Positions 36,401 through 49,500 of a stretch of DNA of 64,000 nucleotides are shown here, piece by piece. Location of the stretch: positions 1-64,000 of the forward strand of contig NZ_AUAX01000037.1 in NCBI RefSeq assembly GCF_000428945.1, in the 5' to 3' direction. Origin of the DNA: Hamadaea tsunoensis DSM 44101. Its GTDB lineage: Bacteria > Actinomycetota > Actinomycetes > Mycobacteriales > Micromonosporaceae. Each line of letters starts with the position of its first letter. The first letter of the stretch is position 1. Position numbers and translations under genes: made by a program. The notes beneath the pieces were generated by a model. That model ran no database searches and was not told the origin of the DNA. It worked only from the letters and a program-made list of their open reading frames with translations.

Positions 36401-37319
36401 TCGTGCGCCCGTCCTGGTTGATCGCGGTGCCGCGGATGACCGCGTACACGGGATGGTGGTTGGCTTCGGCGTCGCTGAGCCGTTCGAGAAGGAGCATGCC
36501 GATGCCCTCGGACCAGCCGGTGCCGTTCGCCGACGCGGCGAAGGCGCGGCAGCGGCCGTCGGGGGACAGGCCGCGCTGCCGGGCGAACTCGACGAGGGTG
36601 TCGGGCGTGGCCATGACGGTGGCCCCGCCGGCCAGGGCGAGGCTCGTCTGCCCGGCCCGCAGCGCCTGAACCGCCAGGTGGACCGCGACGAGGCTGGACG
36701 AGCACGCGGTGTCGACCGTGATGGCGGCACCCCGCAGCCCGAGGGTGTGCGCGACGCGCCCGCTGGCGATGCTCGGCAGGCTCCCCGTGACCAGATGCCC
36801 TTCGTACGCGACCGGGTGCGGTCGCGGTCGCCGGCCGTAGTCGCTGTACATGATCCCGCAGTAGAGGGCGGTGTCGGAGTCGCGCAGATCGGCCGGGTCG
36901 ATGCCGGCGCTCTCGACGGCGTGCCAGGTGACTTCGAGCAGCTGGCGGTGCTGGGGATCGGTGGCGGTGGCTTCGCGGGGGCTCATGCCGAAGAAGGCGG
37001 CGTCGAAGCCGCCCGGATCGGCCAGGAAGCCGCCGTGCCGGGTGGTCGTCGTCCCAGGGTGGTCAGGATCGGGGTGGTACAAGGTTTCCACGTCCCAGCC
37101 CCGGTCGGCCGGTAGCTCGCCGATTGCGTCGATCCCGGCCGCGACGAGGTCCCACAGCTGCTGCGGTGTCGTGACACCGCCGGGGTAGCGGCAGCCCATC
37201 CCGACGATCGCGATCGGCTCCGCCCGCCGCGCCCGCTCCTTCGCCAGCTGCTCCTGCGCCTCCAGGGCCCGTGCCGTCGCCGTACGCAGGTATTCCAGGA
37301 GCTTCTCGTCATCTGCCAT
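33477..37319 (-). CDS. Type I PKS, single AT-less module KS-DH-KR-ACP
   Basis: The 1280-residue protein starts with a short helical docking segment ([17 protein letters not shown]) and then a KS (Cys206 in DTACSSSL). The KS runs within about 25 Pro-rich residues into FTHTTYWL, the remnant of a post-AT linker, with no acyltransferase. Next come a DH with the HxxxGxxxxP motif (His520) and DACFH (Asp659), a KR with GGLGALG and the LDD motif of B-type ketoreductases (near 900-1080), and an ACP (Ser1219). Chain extension needs malonyl units supplied from outside this protein. It should leave an alpha,beta-unsaturated chain, handed to the NRPS encoded next. It overlaps the upstream PKS by 11 bp. 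Confidence 0.9.
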   Translation of the reverse strand: MADDEKLLEYLRTATARALEAQEQLAKERARRAEPIAIVGMGCRYPGGVTTPQQLWDLVAAGIDAIGELPADRGWDVETLYHPDPDHPGTTTTRHGGFLADPGGFDAAFFGMSPREATATDPQHRQLLEVTWHAVESAGIDPADLRDSDTALYCGIMYSDYGRRPRPHPVAYEGHLVTGSLPSIASGRVAHTLGLRGAAITVDTACSSSLVAVHLAVQALRAGQTSLALAGGATVMATPDTLVEFARQRGLSPDGRCRAFAASANGTGWSEGIGMLLLERLSDAEANHHPVYAVIRGTAINQDGRTSRLSAPSGPAQQRVIRQALADAGLRPEDVDVIEGHGTGTSLGDPIEANALIATYAPADAVRAYPLRLGTVKSNIGHTQAAAGVAGIIKMAAAMRHGIVPRTLHAETPTASADWNPNIALATAAEPWPATGRVRRSAVSGFGISGTNAHVVLEEPATPARPVPPATAFTHTTYWLDPATTDGPSLLGTPIDLAGLDEHRYASTPAAPDLAALAEHRVDGEPVLPAAAYALWALDAVRETGRGAAVAGLSIHRGLKLGAPVRLQTSVGADGTVRLFARTGAGWVEHATARAAAAPGPAAPPPADLPPYSVEDLYARARLLGLDHGPGFRGVRRLWAAGTEAVAEIEADRPAAVLDACFHPLVVLHAGDEPLRPVGLDTFWLAGDLPSAVRCRASWRGRDAGGDARADLTILHPDGSVLGLATGVRLRAADTVAPAPAYVLRWEALDASAAAGSAAGWQIVAAGEAEGDPATAAYAVTDAVAARLRSVVAEPGPPGIVVLSRGAVAGPDGGLERPEQSPTVGLARAVAAEFPDLACVHVDLDPDAVEPGADEIRRYAHALGGSGRLCHRSGTWYAARLRPAPRGDGLPVRADGTYLVTGGLGALGLRSAAWLAGRGARTIVLTGRSVPAEPPAAVGALRAQGVTVELIAADVADPGHVDTLVETIGRTLPPLRGIIHAAGVLDDAPFTHLTPKRFATVLDPKVRGAWHLSERTRSAPVELFVLYSSLASVTGSAGQANYAAANAFLDALAAYRQGLGLAGLSVAWGPWRDGGLADRDRVLDRLAAAGVHALDPAAALAALDRLDTGAAAVAIAEVDWPRYAVAGGRRVPDTVLADLAGTPSTPDTGRAVPPGFALPDAALPDFVATAAADPVAAHALVLDRLLAHLVDLLGLSAADRDRIRPGLAAQRLNELGLDSLLTVRLRQVVLADFGADVSPDDLFAGATAGEVGDLICRHLVLLGVRAEADADTTGLEVLTL

Positions 37320-40300
37320 CGTGGACCGCCCCGTTGTCGGTGGAGTTGCCGCCGGCCGGCCGGGAGCCGTCGGCGAGCCTGTCGATGAGGGAGAACAGTT
37401 CGTCGGCCGTGGCCGCCTCGACCCGGCGTACGGGCAGGTCGGCGGGGGCGGACAACCGGCGCAGGAGGTCGTCGAGGCGCCGGACCGCGGCCCGCCGCTC
37501 CGCGTCGGGCAACCGGAGCAGGGCCTCCTCCCAGCCGCGGACGTCCACAGGGGACGGATGCGCGGGGGCCGGTGTCGCGGCCAGGTGCCGGGCGAGGTCG
37601 GCGGGGGTGGGATGGTCGAAGGTCGCCGTGGCGGACAGCGTCAGGCCGGTGCCCGCCGCGATCCGGTCGCGCAGTTCCAGCGCCATCAGCGAGTCGAGGC
37701 CGAGGTCGAGGAAGCCCGTCCCGGCCGGCAGCGCCGTGTTGTCGGAGTGGCCGAGCACTCCCGCCGTCGCCCGCAGGATCAGATCCAGCAGCGCCGGCTC
37801 CCGTTGCGTCACGGGCAGGTCGGCGTACGCGACGGGCTGCGGGACCCGCTTCGCCGGTGCGGCCGGCCGGCGGCGCAGGATCGGCGGCGGATCCGCGTCC
37901 GCACCGAGATCCCAGGCCGCGGCGGCCGCGTACGCGCCGGGCAGGCCGAGGGCGGCGTCGAACCGGGCCAGCCCGTGCTCGACCGTCAGCGGCCGTACGC
38001 CGAGCCGTGCCAGCCGGGCGACACCGCCGGCCCCGAGCCGGTCGGCCATGCCCGCGCCGGCCCAGTGCCCCCAGGCGATCGAGACGGCCGGCAGCCCGAG
38101 GTGCCCCCGGCGGTGGGCGGCCAGCCCGTCGAGGAACGCGTTGGCCGCGGCGTAGGCGGCCTGGCCGGCGGCGCCGAGCGTACCGGCGAGCGAGGAGAAG
38201 AGGACGAACGCGGCGGGTGGCCGGTCGCGGGTCAGCTCGTCGAGGTGGACCGCCGCGTCCGCCTTCGCCCGCAGCACCCGGTGCACCTGGTCCTCGGTGA
38301 GGGTCGCGAGGGTCGCGTCGTCGAGCACCCCGGCGGCGTGGACCACGATCGCGGGCGGCCCGTCGTCCACCTCGGCCAGGACACCGGCGAGCGCGGTGAC
38401 GTCGGCCGCGTCGCAGGCCCGCAGCATCGGTTCGGCGCCGGTCTCGCGCAGGGCGGCCAGCAATTCGCCGGACCCGGGCGCGGCCGGCCCCCGGCGGCTG
38501 AGCAGCAGCAGCCGCTTGACGCCGTGCCGCTCGGCCAGGTGCCGGGCGATCCGTGCGCCGAGCGCGCCGGTCGCGCCGGTCACGACGGCCGTTCCGCCGC
38601 CCAGCGCCACCGGTGGCGGGTCGCCCGCCAGCGGCCGCAGGACCGGCGCCACGAAAGCGCCGTCGCGCAGGGCGAGCTGGGGCTCACCGGTCGCGTACGC
38701 GCTGTCGACGGTGGACGTTCCGGCGGACGCGTCGACGTCGAGCAGGAACAGCCGGCCGGGGTGTTCGAGCTGGGCGGCGCGGACGAGTCCCCAGACGGCG
38801 GACCCGGCGACGTCGTCGACCCGTTCGCCGACCGCCTCGTGGGTCACCACCATGACCGGTCCGGGCTCGGCGAGCGTCTCCCGCAGCCGGTACGCGACCG
38901 CGGGCACGAGCGCGTGCGCGCGGACGGCCGGGTCCTCGCCGTCGGTGCGCACCCCGATGTCCAGGACCCGCGGCCGCTCGGTGACCTCGGCGGCGGCTCG
39001 TGCGACGGGTACCCAGCACAGCTCGTGCAGCTCGGGGGAGTCGTCCTCGGCGGCGCGTACGGGCGGCGTCCCCTCGTCGGGCATCAGCCAGTAGGTGGTG
39101 TGCCGGAAGACCGTCGCCGGCGGTGGGGGCGGCGGCTGCGTGGCCGGCGCTTCGAGGATGACGTGGGCATTGGTCCCGCTGATGCCGAACGACGACACCC
39201 CCGCCCGGCGTACGCGGTCCGCCGGCCAGTCCACTTCGGACGTCAGCAGCCGCAGCGAGCCGGATTCCCAGTCGGCGTGCGGGGTCGGCACCGCCGCGTG
39301 CAGCGTTCTCGGCAGCCGTTCACGGCGCATCGCGCCGATCATCTTGATGATCCCGGCGACCCCGGCGGCGGCCTGCGTGTGCCCGATGTTCGACTTGACC
39401 GAGCCCAGGTGCAGCGGCCGCTCCCGCCGCCCGTACGCCGCGATGAGAGCGTTGGCCTCGATGGGGTCACCGAGGCTGGTGCCCGTGCCGTGGGCCTCGA
39501 TCGCGTCGACGTCCTGCGGCCGCAGTCCGGCGTCGGCGAGCGCCCGCCGGATGACCTGCTCCTGCGCGGTGCCGTTGGGCGCGGTCAACCCGTTGCTGAC
39601 CCCGTCGGAGTTGACGGCGGCGCCGCGGATGACCGCGTACACGGGATGGTGGTTGGCTTCGGCGTCGCTGAGCCGTTCGAGCAGGAGCATGCCGACGCCT
39701 TCAGACCAGCCGGTGCCGTTCGCGTCCGCGGCGAAGGCGTGGCAGCGGCCGTCGGGGGACAGGCCGCGCTGTCGGGCGAACTCGACGAGGGTGTCGGGCG
39801 TGCACATGATCGTCGCGCCGCCGGCCAGGGCGAGGCTCGTCTGTCCGGTCCGCAGCGCCTGGACGGCCAGGTGGACCGCGACCAGGCTGGACGAGCAGGC
39901 GGTGTCGACGGTGATCGCCGGGCCGCGCAGGCCGAGGGTGTGCGCGATGCGCCCGCTGGCGATGCTCGGCAGGCTGCCGGTCACCAGATACCCCTCGTAC
40001 GCGACCGGATGCGGCCGTAGCCGCCGGCCGTAGTCGCTGTACATGATCCCGCAGTAGAGGGCCGTGTCGGAGTCGCGCAGGCCGGCCGGGTCGATGCCCG
40101 CGCTCTCGACGGCGTGCCAGGTGACTTCGAGCAGCTGGCGGTGCTGAGGGTCGGCGGCCATGGCTTCGCGGGGGCTCATGCCGAAGAAGGCGGCGTCGAA
40201 GCCGCCGGCATCGGCCAGGAAGCCGCCGTTCCGGGTGGTCGTGGTTCCTGTGTGGCGGGGATCGGGGTGGTACAAGGTTTCCACGTCCCAGCCGCGGTCG

Positions 40301-40515
40301 CCGGGCAGGTCGCCGATGGCGTCGGTCCCGGCGGCGACGAGGTCCCACAGCTGTTGCGGGGTGGTGACACCGCCGGGGTAGCGGCAGCCCATGCCGACGA
40401 TCGCGATCGGCTCCGCCAGCCGGTCCTCGGCGGCGCGGATCGCCGAGCGCAGCCGCTCGTTCTCCTTCAGCGCCGCGCGCAGGGCGCGGACGACCTCGGT
40501 GTCGGCGTCGGTCAC
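37309..40515 (-). CDS. Type I PKS, single AT-less module KS-KR-ACP
   Basis: The 1068-residue protein begins at GTG 40515, overlapping the stop of the first PKS. A docking helix ([20 protein letters not shown]) leads into a KS (Cys207). A proline run then leads to FRHTTYWL with no AT. A KR follows, with GATGALG near 645, LDD, and Tyr/Asn in [11 protein letters not shown], then an ACP (Ser942) and a C-terminal docking tail with [13 protein letters not shown] and FSLIDRLAD. The predicted product is a beta-hydroxy extension. The adjacent DH-containing module or a trans-acting DH could dehydrate it later. Confidence 0.9.
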   Translation of the reverse strand: MTDADTEVVRALRAALKENERLRSAIRAAEDRLAEPIAIVGMGCRYPGGVTTPQQLWDLVAAGTDAIGDLPGDRGWDVETLYHPDPRHTGTTTTRNGGFLADAGGFDAAFFGMSPREAMAADPQHRQLLEVTWHAVESAGIDPAGLRDSDTALYCGIMYSDYGRRLRPHPVAYEGYLVTGSLPSIASGRIAHTLGLRGPAITVDTACSSSLVAVHLAVQALRTGQTSLALAGGATIMCTPDTLVEFARQRGLSPDGRCHAFAADANGTGWSEGVGMLLLERLSDAEANHHPVYAVIRGAAVNSDGVSNGLTAPNGTAQEQVIRRALADAGLRPQDVDAIEAHGTGTSLGDPIEANALIAAYGRRERPLHLGSVKSNIGHTQAAAGVAGIIKMIGAMRRERLPRTLHAAVPTPHADWESGSLRLLTSEVDWPADRVRRAGVSSFGISGTNAHVILEAPATQPPPPPPATVFRHTTYWLMPDEGTPPVRAAEDDSPELHELCWVPVARAAAEVTERPRVLDIGVRTDGEDPAVRAHALVPAVAYRLRETLAEPGPVMVVTHEAVGERVDDVAGSAVWGLVRAAQLEHPGRLFLLDVDASAGTSTVDSAYATGEPQLALRDGAFVAPVLRPLAGDPPPVALGGGTAVVTGATGALGARIARHLAERHGVKRLLLLSRRGPAAPGSGELLAALRETGAEPMLRACDAADVTALAGVLAEVDDGPPAIVVHAAGVLDDATLATLTEDQVHRVLRAKADAAVHLDELTRDRPPAAFVLFSSLAGTLGAAGQAAYAAANAFLDGLAAHRRGHLGLPAVSIAWGHWAGAGMADRLGAGGVARLARLGVRPLTVEHGLARFDAALGLPGAYAAAAAWDLGADADPPPILRRRPAAPAKRVPQPVAYADLPVTQREPALLDLILRATAGVLGHSDNTALPAGTGFLDLGLDSLMALELRDRIAAGTGLTLSATATFDHPTPADLARHLAATPAPAHPSPVDVRGWEEALLRLPDAERRAAVRRLDDLLRRLSAPADLPVRRVEAATADELFSLIDRLADGSRPAGGNSTDNGAVHDGR

Positions 40516-43500
40516 CGGGTGGCTCCGTTCTCGTCGGCCCCGTCGCGGGCGGTCGTGCCCAGCGCCAGCCGTACCAGGTCCGCGACGTCCATGGCATCCA
40601 CATCGGACTCCAACGGGCCGTGCTCGTGGACTTCGGACGGCGTGGTCGTTCGGGTGCGCTGCCGGGGAATCGCCGCGACGCCCCGGCCCGTGCCCGGATC
40701 CGGCGGTTCGCCTGAGGGGAGTCCGGCGAGGTCGCGTTCCAGCACTCCGGACAGGTGCCGCGCGATCGCCTCCGGGGTCGGGTGGTCGAACAGCACCGTG
40801 GCGACCAGGCGTACGCCGGTGGCGGCGGCCAGCGCGTTGCGTACCTCGACGGCCATCAGGGAGTCGAAACCCAGCTGCCGGAACGGGGTGGCCGGGTCGA
40901 GCCGCGTACCGGCGGGCAGTCCGGCGACGGTGGCGGCCTGCCGGAGCACCACGTCGAGCAGGGCCTGCTCCTGTTCGGCCGGGCCGAGCCCGGACAGGCG
41001 CGCTCGCAACGCGGCCGGCCCGTCCACCGCCGGGGCGGGAGCGGCCGCCGGACGGGCGAGCCGCGCGGCGATCACGTTCGGTACGCCGGTCGCCAGGACG
41101 CGGTCGAACAGGTCGAGCGCGGCGGCCGTGGCGAGAGGCGCGATCCCGGCCCGGTGCAGGCGCTGCCGGTCGGCGCCGGTGAGCCGCCCGCCCATGCCGG
41201 TGTCCCAGAGGCCCCAGGCGACGGAGGTGCCCGCCCGGCCCTGCGCCCGCCGGGCGGCCGCCCAGCCGTCCAGGTACGCGTTCGCGGCCGCGTACGCGCC
41301 CTGCCCCGCGGTGCCCAGCACGCCGGCGACCGAGGAGAAAACGACGAACGCGGTGACACCGGGGCCGGCCAGGTCGTCGAGGGCCGCCAGGGGGTCCACT
41401 TTGGAGCGGAAGGTCCGGGCGATCGTGCCGGCCGGGATCTCGGTGACCGGCCCGTCCTCGACGACCCCCGCGCAGTGCACCACGGCCGTCAGCGGGTACG
41501 CCTTCAGCACCTCGGCCGTGGCCGCCCGGAGCGCCACCGGATCGGCCACGTCGCACGCGCGCAGGACGACGTGCGCTCCGGCGTCGGAGAGTTCCCGCAA
41601 CAGGGTGACGGCGCCGGGCGCGGCCGGTCCCCGCCGGCTGAGCAGGAGCAGCCGGGTGACCCCGTGCCGCTCGACCAGCCGCCGGGCCACGAGCGCGCCG
41701 AGGTCGCCGGTAGCCCCGGTGACGAGGACCGTTCCGCCGGGTTGGCGGGTGCGGCCGGACGGCTCCGGATCGGGCAGCGGCCGCAGTCCGGGCACATACG
41801 CCGTCCCGCCCCGGTACGCGTACTGGCCGGTGAAGCGGGGATCGGCGGGTGCGAGGCCGGCGACCGCCACGGGACCGTCGTCGTCCGTGTCCAGCAGCAG
41901 TACGCGACCGGGATGCTCGGTCTGCGTCACCCGCAGCAGCCCCCAGAGCGCCGCGGCGGCCGGCTCGACCGTCGCACCGGGACGGACCGCGACCGCGCCC
42001 CGGGTCACGGCGAGCAGGCGGGCATGCGCGTCAGCGGTGGACAGCCAGTCGCGTACGAGCCCGGCGGCCGTCGTCACGATCCCGGCCGGGGTCCTGCTCT
42101 CGTCGCGTTCGTCCAGGTGCCCGTCCGCGCCGGTCAGATGCCGCAGATCCAGCACCTCCGGTTCGCCGGCGGACGCGGCGGCTCCGGCGGCGGCCGAGGT
42201 GGCCGGGTACCAGGCGAGTTCCTGTAGCGGCTCCGCGAGGCGGCCGACCTGCTGATCCGTCACCGGTAGCAGAACCAGCGACTCCACCGTCGCGACCAGC
42301 CGGCCGTCCGGGGCGGTGATCGTCATCGCCACGCCGTCGCCCGCCGGGCGCAGGCGTACGCGCAGCTCCGCGGGGGCGCCGCCGAAGACGCGTACGCCGC
42401 GCCAGGCGAACGGGACGCGCGGCCGTCCGTCGCCGACGAGCCGGGGCAGCGCCGGCGGGCCGGCGTCGAGGCCGAGCGCGTGCATGGTCGCGTCGAACAG
42501 GGCCGGATGCAGGGCGAAGGCGCCGGGTGCGACGGTGTCCGGCAGGCGGATCTCGGCGAGCAGGTCGTCGCCGTCGCGCCAGGCCGCGGCCAGGCCCCGG
42601 AAGGCGGGTCCCCAGCCGTACAGGCCCAGCTTCTCGTGCTCCTCGTAGTAGCCGTCGACGGGGATGCGCCGCGCCCCGGCCGGCGACCACGGCCGGACCC
42701 GCGGATCGCCGGGCGAGGGGCCGAGAACGGCCGTCGCCAGGGTGAGCCATGCGCCCGACCGCTGCGCCCGCAGGCGCGCCCGGCGTACGCCGGTGTCGTC
42801 CGGCGCGCTCAGCCGCACCTGGAACGGCACGGGAGTCTCCTCGTCGAGGGTGAGCGTGGCGTGATGGGTCAGCTCGGCGACCAGCGGGCAGCCCGCCGTC
42901 CGTCCCGCGTACGCGAGCAGTTCGACGAAGGTGACGCCGGGCACCACGATCCGGCCGTGGACGGCGTGGTCGGCGAGCCACGGCTGGCCGCCCGGCCGGA
43001 TCGAGCCGAGCAGCAGGACGCCGTCGTCGTCGAGCTCGACGCGTTCGCGGACGAGCGGGTGCTCGTCCGGCGCGCCGGCGGCGTCGGGGCTCAGCCAGTA
43101 GCGGGCGCGCTCGAACGCGGTGAGCGGCGGGGGCGCGGGGGCGGCGACCGGCGGCTCTTCGAGGATGAGGTGCGCGTTGGTGCCGCTGACGCCGAAGGAG
43201 GAGACCGCCGCGCGGCGCGGCCGGTCCGACGCCCAGGCGACCGGCGCCGACAGCAGCCGCAGCCCGCCCGCCGACCAGTCGACGCGGGGTGTCGGGGTGC
43301 CCGCGTGCAAGGTCGGCGGCAGCGTCCGGTGTCGCAGCGCGCCGATCATCTTGATGACCCCGGCGACCCCGGCGGCGGCCTGCGTGTGGCCGATGTTGGA
43401 CTTGAGCGACCCCAGCCACAGCGGGCGGTCGGCGGTGTGCGCCCGGCCGTAGGTCGCCAGCAGCGCCTCGGCCTCGACCGGGTCGCCCAGCGCCGTACCG

Positions 43501-46500
43501 GTGCCGTGGGCCTCGACGACGTCCACATCGGACGCCGACAGCCCGGCGGCGGCCAGCGCCCGGCGGATCACCTGTTCCTGTGCGGTGCCGTTGGGCGCGG
43601 TCAGCCCGTTGCTCGTCCCGTCCTGGTTGATCGCGCCGCCCCGGAGGACGGCGTGGACCGGGTGGCCGTTGGCCAGCGCGTCGGACAGCCGCTCCAGCAG
43701 CAGGACGGCGACGCCCTCGCTGAAACCGGTCCCGTTCGCGTCGGCGGCGAACGCCCGGCAGCGACCGTCCGGTGACAGGCCGCCCTGGCGCGCGAACTCG
43801 CGCAGCACTCCCGGGGTGGCCATCACGGTCGCCCCGCCGGCCAGCGCGAGCGACGCCTCCCCGGTCCGCAGCGCCTGACCGGCCAGGTGCACGGCGACCA
43901 GGCTGGACGAGCAGGCCGTGTCGACCGTGACGGCCGGACCCTTCAATCCCAGCGCGTACGCGATCCGGCCCGACGCGACGCTGGGCAGGACGCCCGTGAG
44001 CCGGTGCCCGGCCAGGCCGTCGGGGGAGTGTTCCAGCGGCGGACCGTACTCGGCGGTCGAGATGCCCGCGAACACCGCGGTGTCGCTGCCGCGCAACGTG
44101 TGCGGGTCGATGCCCGCGTACTCGACGGCGTGCCAGGCGGCCTCCAGCAGCAGGCGTTGCTGGGGGTCGGTGGCCACCGCCTCGCGGGGGGTCATGCCGA
44201 AGAACGCTGCGGCGAACGATCCCGCGTCGGGCAGGTAGCCGCCGGCCGTGACCGGTACGCCGCTCCACTGGCGGTCGGCGGGGACCGGCCCGATCACGTC
44301 CCGGCCGCCGATCACGATGTCCCACAGCTTCTCCGGGGTGTCGGCGCCGCCCGGCAGCCGGCAAGCCATCCCGATGACCGCGATGGGCTCGGCGGCGTAC
44401 GCACCCGGCTTCGCCAATACCTCGTCGTCCACACCGGACAGGTATGCGGTGAGCGCCGCCGCCGTCGGGTGCTGGTACGCCACGGTGGGCGGCAGCGGCC
44501 GGCCCAGTGCCGCCGACAGCCGGTTGCGCAGGTCGACCGAGGCCAGCGAGTCGAGGCCGAGATCCTTCAACGCCCGGTCGGCCGGTACGCGCGCCGGATC
44601 GCCGTGCCCGAGGACCGCCGCGATCTCGGCCCGTACGAGCGTCGCGACGTCGGCGGGGCGTCCGGGCGCGGCCCGTCCCGCAGCCCGTTCAGTGACCCGT
44701 GCTGCCACGACGTCCGCCAGCAGCGCCGGCACCTGTTCGGCGGGCAGGGCCCGGTCGAGCCGGGCCGCGACGACGTGCGTCCGCGTTCCGGCCAGCGCCG
44801 CGTCGAGCAGGGTGAGCGCGTCCCGGGGCGCGAGCGGCAGCACCCCGGCCCGGGCCAGCCGGGCGAGGTCGGCGGCACCCATCCGGCCGGTGATCCCGCC
44901 CGTCGGCTCCCAGAGCCCCCAGGCGATCGACAGGGCGGGCAGGCCGGCCGCGCGGCGACGGCGTACCAGGGCGTCGGCCGCGGCGTTGGCGGCGGCGTAG
45001 TTCGCCTGACCCGCGTTGCCGAGCAGCCCGACGATCGAGGAGTAGGCGACGAAGACGCGTACCGGGTGGGTCCGGGTCAGCTCGTCGAGGTTGCGCAGGC
45101 CGTCCACTTTGGAGCTGAAGGCGGTCGCCATCGCCGCCGGAGTGAGGCCCGGCAGCGGGGCGTCGCTCGTCGCCCCGGCGACGTGGAAGACGGCGGTCAG
45201 CGGGTGCGCCGCCGGGATCGCACCGATCACCGCGGCCAGGGCGGCGGCGTCGGCCACGTCGCACGCGGCCGTGGTGACCGTCGCGCCCGCCGCGCTCAGC
45301 TCGGCCGTCAGGTCCGCCGGTACCGGGCGCCGGGCGATCAGGAGCAGGCGGCGCACGCCGTGCCGGCGTACCAGATGGTGGGCGAGGTGTCGGCCCAGCG
45401 CGCCGCTGCCGCCGGTGACGAGGACCGTGCCGTCCCCGTCGAACGTGGGAACCGCCGGCGGAGCTGCGGCCGGCAGGGGTCGCAGCCTCGGCGCGTACAG
45501 CGTGCCGTCGCGGTCGGCCACCACCGGCTCGCCGGTCGCCCACGCCCGCCGCCCGTCCGGCTCGCCGGCCGTCTCCAGCAGGGTCACGCTGCCGGGATGT
45601 TCCGCCTGCGCGCCGCGTACCAGGCCGGCCACGGCGGCGGCCGCCGGATCGTCGTCGATCCCGCTCGTCACCACCACCAGGTGTACGCGTTCCGTGGCGT
45701 ACCAGTCCCGCAGGAACTCCAGCGCCTCGGCGGCCGCCGCGGCGGGCTCGGTGTCCGGAGCGGACGGCAGCCGGACCACGTGCCCGGACCAGTCCCGCGA
45801 GGCGTCCGGCTCGGGCAGGGCCACCCACTCCGTGGTGTAGAGCCGGCCGCCGTCGCGGGTCAGCCAGTGCCGCGACAGCCGGAACGGGGTCGTCGGCGGA
45901 TCGTCCGGTGTGGATGGCGTACCGGCAGGGGGCTCTTCGAGGATGACGTGGGCGTTGGTACCGCTGATGCCGAACGAGGAGACCGCCGCGCGCCGGGGGC
46001 CGGCCGACGGCCAGCTCCTCGGCTCGGCGAGCAGCCGCACCGTCCCGGCCGACCAGTCGACGCGCGGGGTCGGCGTACCCGCGTGCAGGGTGGCGGGCAT
46101 CGAGCGGTGGCGCAGCGCGCCGACCATCTTGATGATCCCGGCGACCCCGGCGGCGGCCTGCGTGTGGCCGATGTTGGACTTGACCGAGCCGAGCCAGACC
46201 GGCCGCTCGGGAGTGTGCGCGCGGCCGTACGTCGCCTGCAGCGCCTCCGCCTCGACGGGATCGCCGAGCGCCGTGCCGGTGCCGTGCGCCTCGACGACGT
46301 CCACGTCGGCCGCGGAGACCCCCGCGCTCGACAGCGCCTGCCGGATCACCGCCTCCTGCGCGGCCCCGCTGGGCGCGGTGAGCCCGTTGCTGGCCCCGTC
46401 GTTGTTGACCGCGCTGCCGCGCAGCACGGCCAGGATGGGCAGACCTCGGCGGTCGGCGGCGGACCGGCGTACGAGGACGAGGATTCCGGCGCCCTCGGCC

Positions 46501-49500
46501 CAGCCGGTGCCGTCCGCTCCCGCGCCGAACGCCTTGCAGCGGCCGTCGGCGGCCAGCCCGCGCTGGCGGCTGAACTCGACGAACATGCCCGGCGACGCCA
46601 TCACGGTCGCGCCGCCGGCCAGCGCGACGGTGCACTCGCCGAGCCGCAGCGCCTGGGCGGCCAGGTGCACGGCGACCAGGCTGGACGAGCACGCGGTGTC
46701 GACGGTCAGCGCCGGTCCGGTCAACCCCAGCTGGTACGCGATCCGCCCCGACGCCACGCTCGCCGCCGTGCCGGTGAGCAGGTAGCCGTCATGGCCCTCC
46801 GCACCGTCGGCGAGCCTGGGACCGTACTCCTGGGCGGTGGCGCCGACGAAGACGCCGACCGGCCGGTCGCGCAGGGACGCCGGGTCGATCCCGGCCCGCT
46901 CCAGCGCCTCCCAGGCCGTCATCAGCAGGAGCCGCTGCTGCGGGTCCATCGCGTCGGCCTCGCGCGGGCTGATCCGGAAGAAGTCCGCGTCGAACTGGTC
47001 GGCGTCGGCGAGGAAGCCGCCGGTCCTCGCGTACGTGCGGCCGGGCCGGTCGGGGTCGGGGTCGAAGAGGCCGCCGAGGTCCCAGCCCCGGTCGCGGGGG
47101 AACCCGCCGATCGCGTCGACGCCGTCGCCCACCAGCCGCCACAGGTCCGCCGGCGTGCGGACCCCGCCGGGGTAGCGGCACGCCATGCCGACGATGACGA
47201 CCGGGTCGTCGTCCGTGACCGCGACCGCCGGTTCCTCGGCCCGGACGGCGGGCTCGTCGTCGAGGAAGGCGGCCACCGCGGCCGGGGTGGTGTGCCGGAA
47301 GAAGACGCCGGCCGCGAGCCGCCGGCCGGTCGCCGTACCCAGCCGGGCGCGCAGGTCCTCGGCGCCCAGCGAGTCCAGGCCGAGCTCCGAGAACGACCGT
47401 TGCGCCGCCACGTCGGCCGGTGACGCGTGGCCGAGCACGGCCGCCGTGTGCGTACGCACGACGTCCAGGGTCGTCCCGCCGGTACGGGTCGGCGCCGGCG
47501 GCGGTCCGGCATCCTGTGTGGACAGCCAGTGGCGGCGGCGCTGGAAGGCGTACGCGGGAAGGGAACGGACCACCCGGGAGCGCGACCAGGTCACGGGCCG
47601 GCCGGCGACGTGCAGCCGGGCCAGGACGCTCAGGAAGCTGTCGGGTTCGGCGGCGGGCGGGCGCAGGAGCGCGTGCAGGACGGGCGGGGCGGCGTGCCCG
47701 CGCAGGGTGTGCCGGGTGAGGGTGGTGAGCGTCGCCGACGGTCCGAGCTCGACGTAGGTGTGCCCGGCGGCGTGCGCTGCGGTGACGGCCTGATGGAAGC
47801 GCACGGGCTCGGTGAGGTGGTCGGCCCAGTGCCCGGGGTCGGCCAGCCGCTCGGCGGTGGCGACCTCGCCGGTGAGCGTGCTGACGATCGGGATGCGCCC
47901 GGCCTGGAACGTCAATCCCCGGGCGGTCTCGCGGTACGCGTCCACGATCGGCGCCAGCAGCCGTCCATTGTGGAAGGCATGGCTGACCGTGAGCCGGGTG
48001 GTGGTGATTCCGGCCCGGGCCAGCTGCTCGGCGGCCGCGTCGACCTCGGCGGGCGATCCGCTGAGCGTGGTGAGCTCCGGCGCGTTGTACGCGGCGATCG
48101 CGAGCGTCGCCGAGCCGTCCAGCAGGTCGCCGAGGTTCTCGGGTCGTGTGTGGACGGTCAGCATCGCCCCGTCGGGCAGCGCCTCGGTGAGCGCGGCCCG
48201 GGACATGACCAGGGTCGCGGCGTCGGCCAGGGAGAGGACGCCGGCGACGTGCGCGCCGCTGATCTCGCCGATCGAGTGCCCGAGCAGCAGATCGGGTCGC
48301 ACCCCGTACGCGGCCAGCAGCCGGTCGAGCGCGACCTGCAACGCGAAGACGGCGGGCTGGGTGAACAGCGTCCGGTCGAGCAGCGCGGCGCCGGGGGTGC
48401 CGGGGGCGGCCCACATGACGTCGCGCAGCGGCCGGGGAAGGCGGGGGTCGACGAGCGCGAAGACCTCGTCCATGGCCTCGCGGAAGGGAGCGGCGGCGGT
48501 GTAGAGGTCGCGGCCCATGCCGAGGCGCTGGCTGGCTTGCCCGGTCAGCAGGAAGCACAGCTTGCCGTGGTCGTGGGATGCCTCGCCCACGACCGTTCCG
48601 GCGGGGGCCTCACCGGCGGCGAACGCGGTCAGCGCGGCGAGCACGTCGTGGCCGGGCAGGAGGGCGGCCCGGTGGGAGAGGTGTTCGCGGGTCGTGGCCA
48701 GGGCACCGATGATCGCGTTCGCGTCCTCCCGAGCGTCGGCCAGGTACGCCGCGAGCCTGGCGGCCTGGGCCCGCAACGCTTCCGGGGTCGACCCGGAGAC
48801 CAGGAAGGGTACGGCCAGGCCGGGATCTTCTCCGGACTTCTTCTCGGCGGGAGCCTGGTCCGGCGCCCCGGCCACCACGAGATGGCAGTTGGTCCCGCCC
48901 ATGCCGAAGGACGACACTCCCGCGACCACCGGCCGCTCCTCGGGCCAGTCCCGCGTCTCGGTGACCACCCGGAGGCCGAGCGTTGCGAGGTCGAGGTCCG
49001 CCGGCGGCCGCTCGTGGTGCAGGCTGGCCGGCAACCGCCGGTGGTGCACCGCCAGCACGGTCTTGAGCAGCCCGGCCGCACCGGCCGCGCCCTCCAGGTG
49101 CCCGACATTGGTCTTCGCCGAGCCGACGAGGACCGGTTCGGCCCGGTCGGGGCCGAAGACGGCACCGAGCGCGCGCGCCTCGACGCGGTCGCCGATCGGC
49201 GTACCGGTGCCGTGCAGTTCCACATAGGTCACGTCGGCCGGGTCCACGCCCGCGGCCGCGTACGCCGAGCGGATCGTGGCGGCCTGGCCGTCCGCGCCCG
49301 GCTCGGTCAACCGGCCGGTACGCCCGTCGTTGGCCACGGCGCCGCCGCGCAGGACGGCGTACACGCGGTCGCCGGCGGCCAGGGCGTCGTCCAGCCGCTT
49401 CAGGACGAACAGCACACCGCCTTCGCCCCGGACGTAGCCGTTGGCGCGATGGTCGAACACGTGGCAGCGGCCGTCGGGGGACAGCGCGCCGAACCGTTGA

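Noticed and set aside
43887-47423. Long + strand frames opposite the first PKS, also 47427-50300
   Set aside because: The composition is that of antisense shadows, and the opposite strand encodes clear KS, AT, KR and ACP domains.
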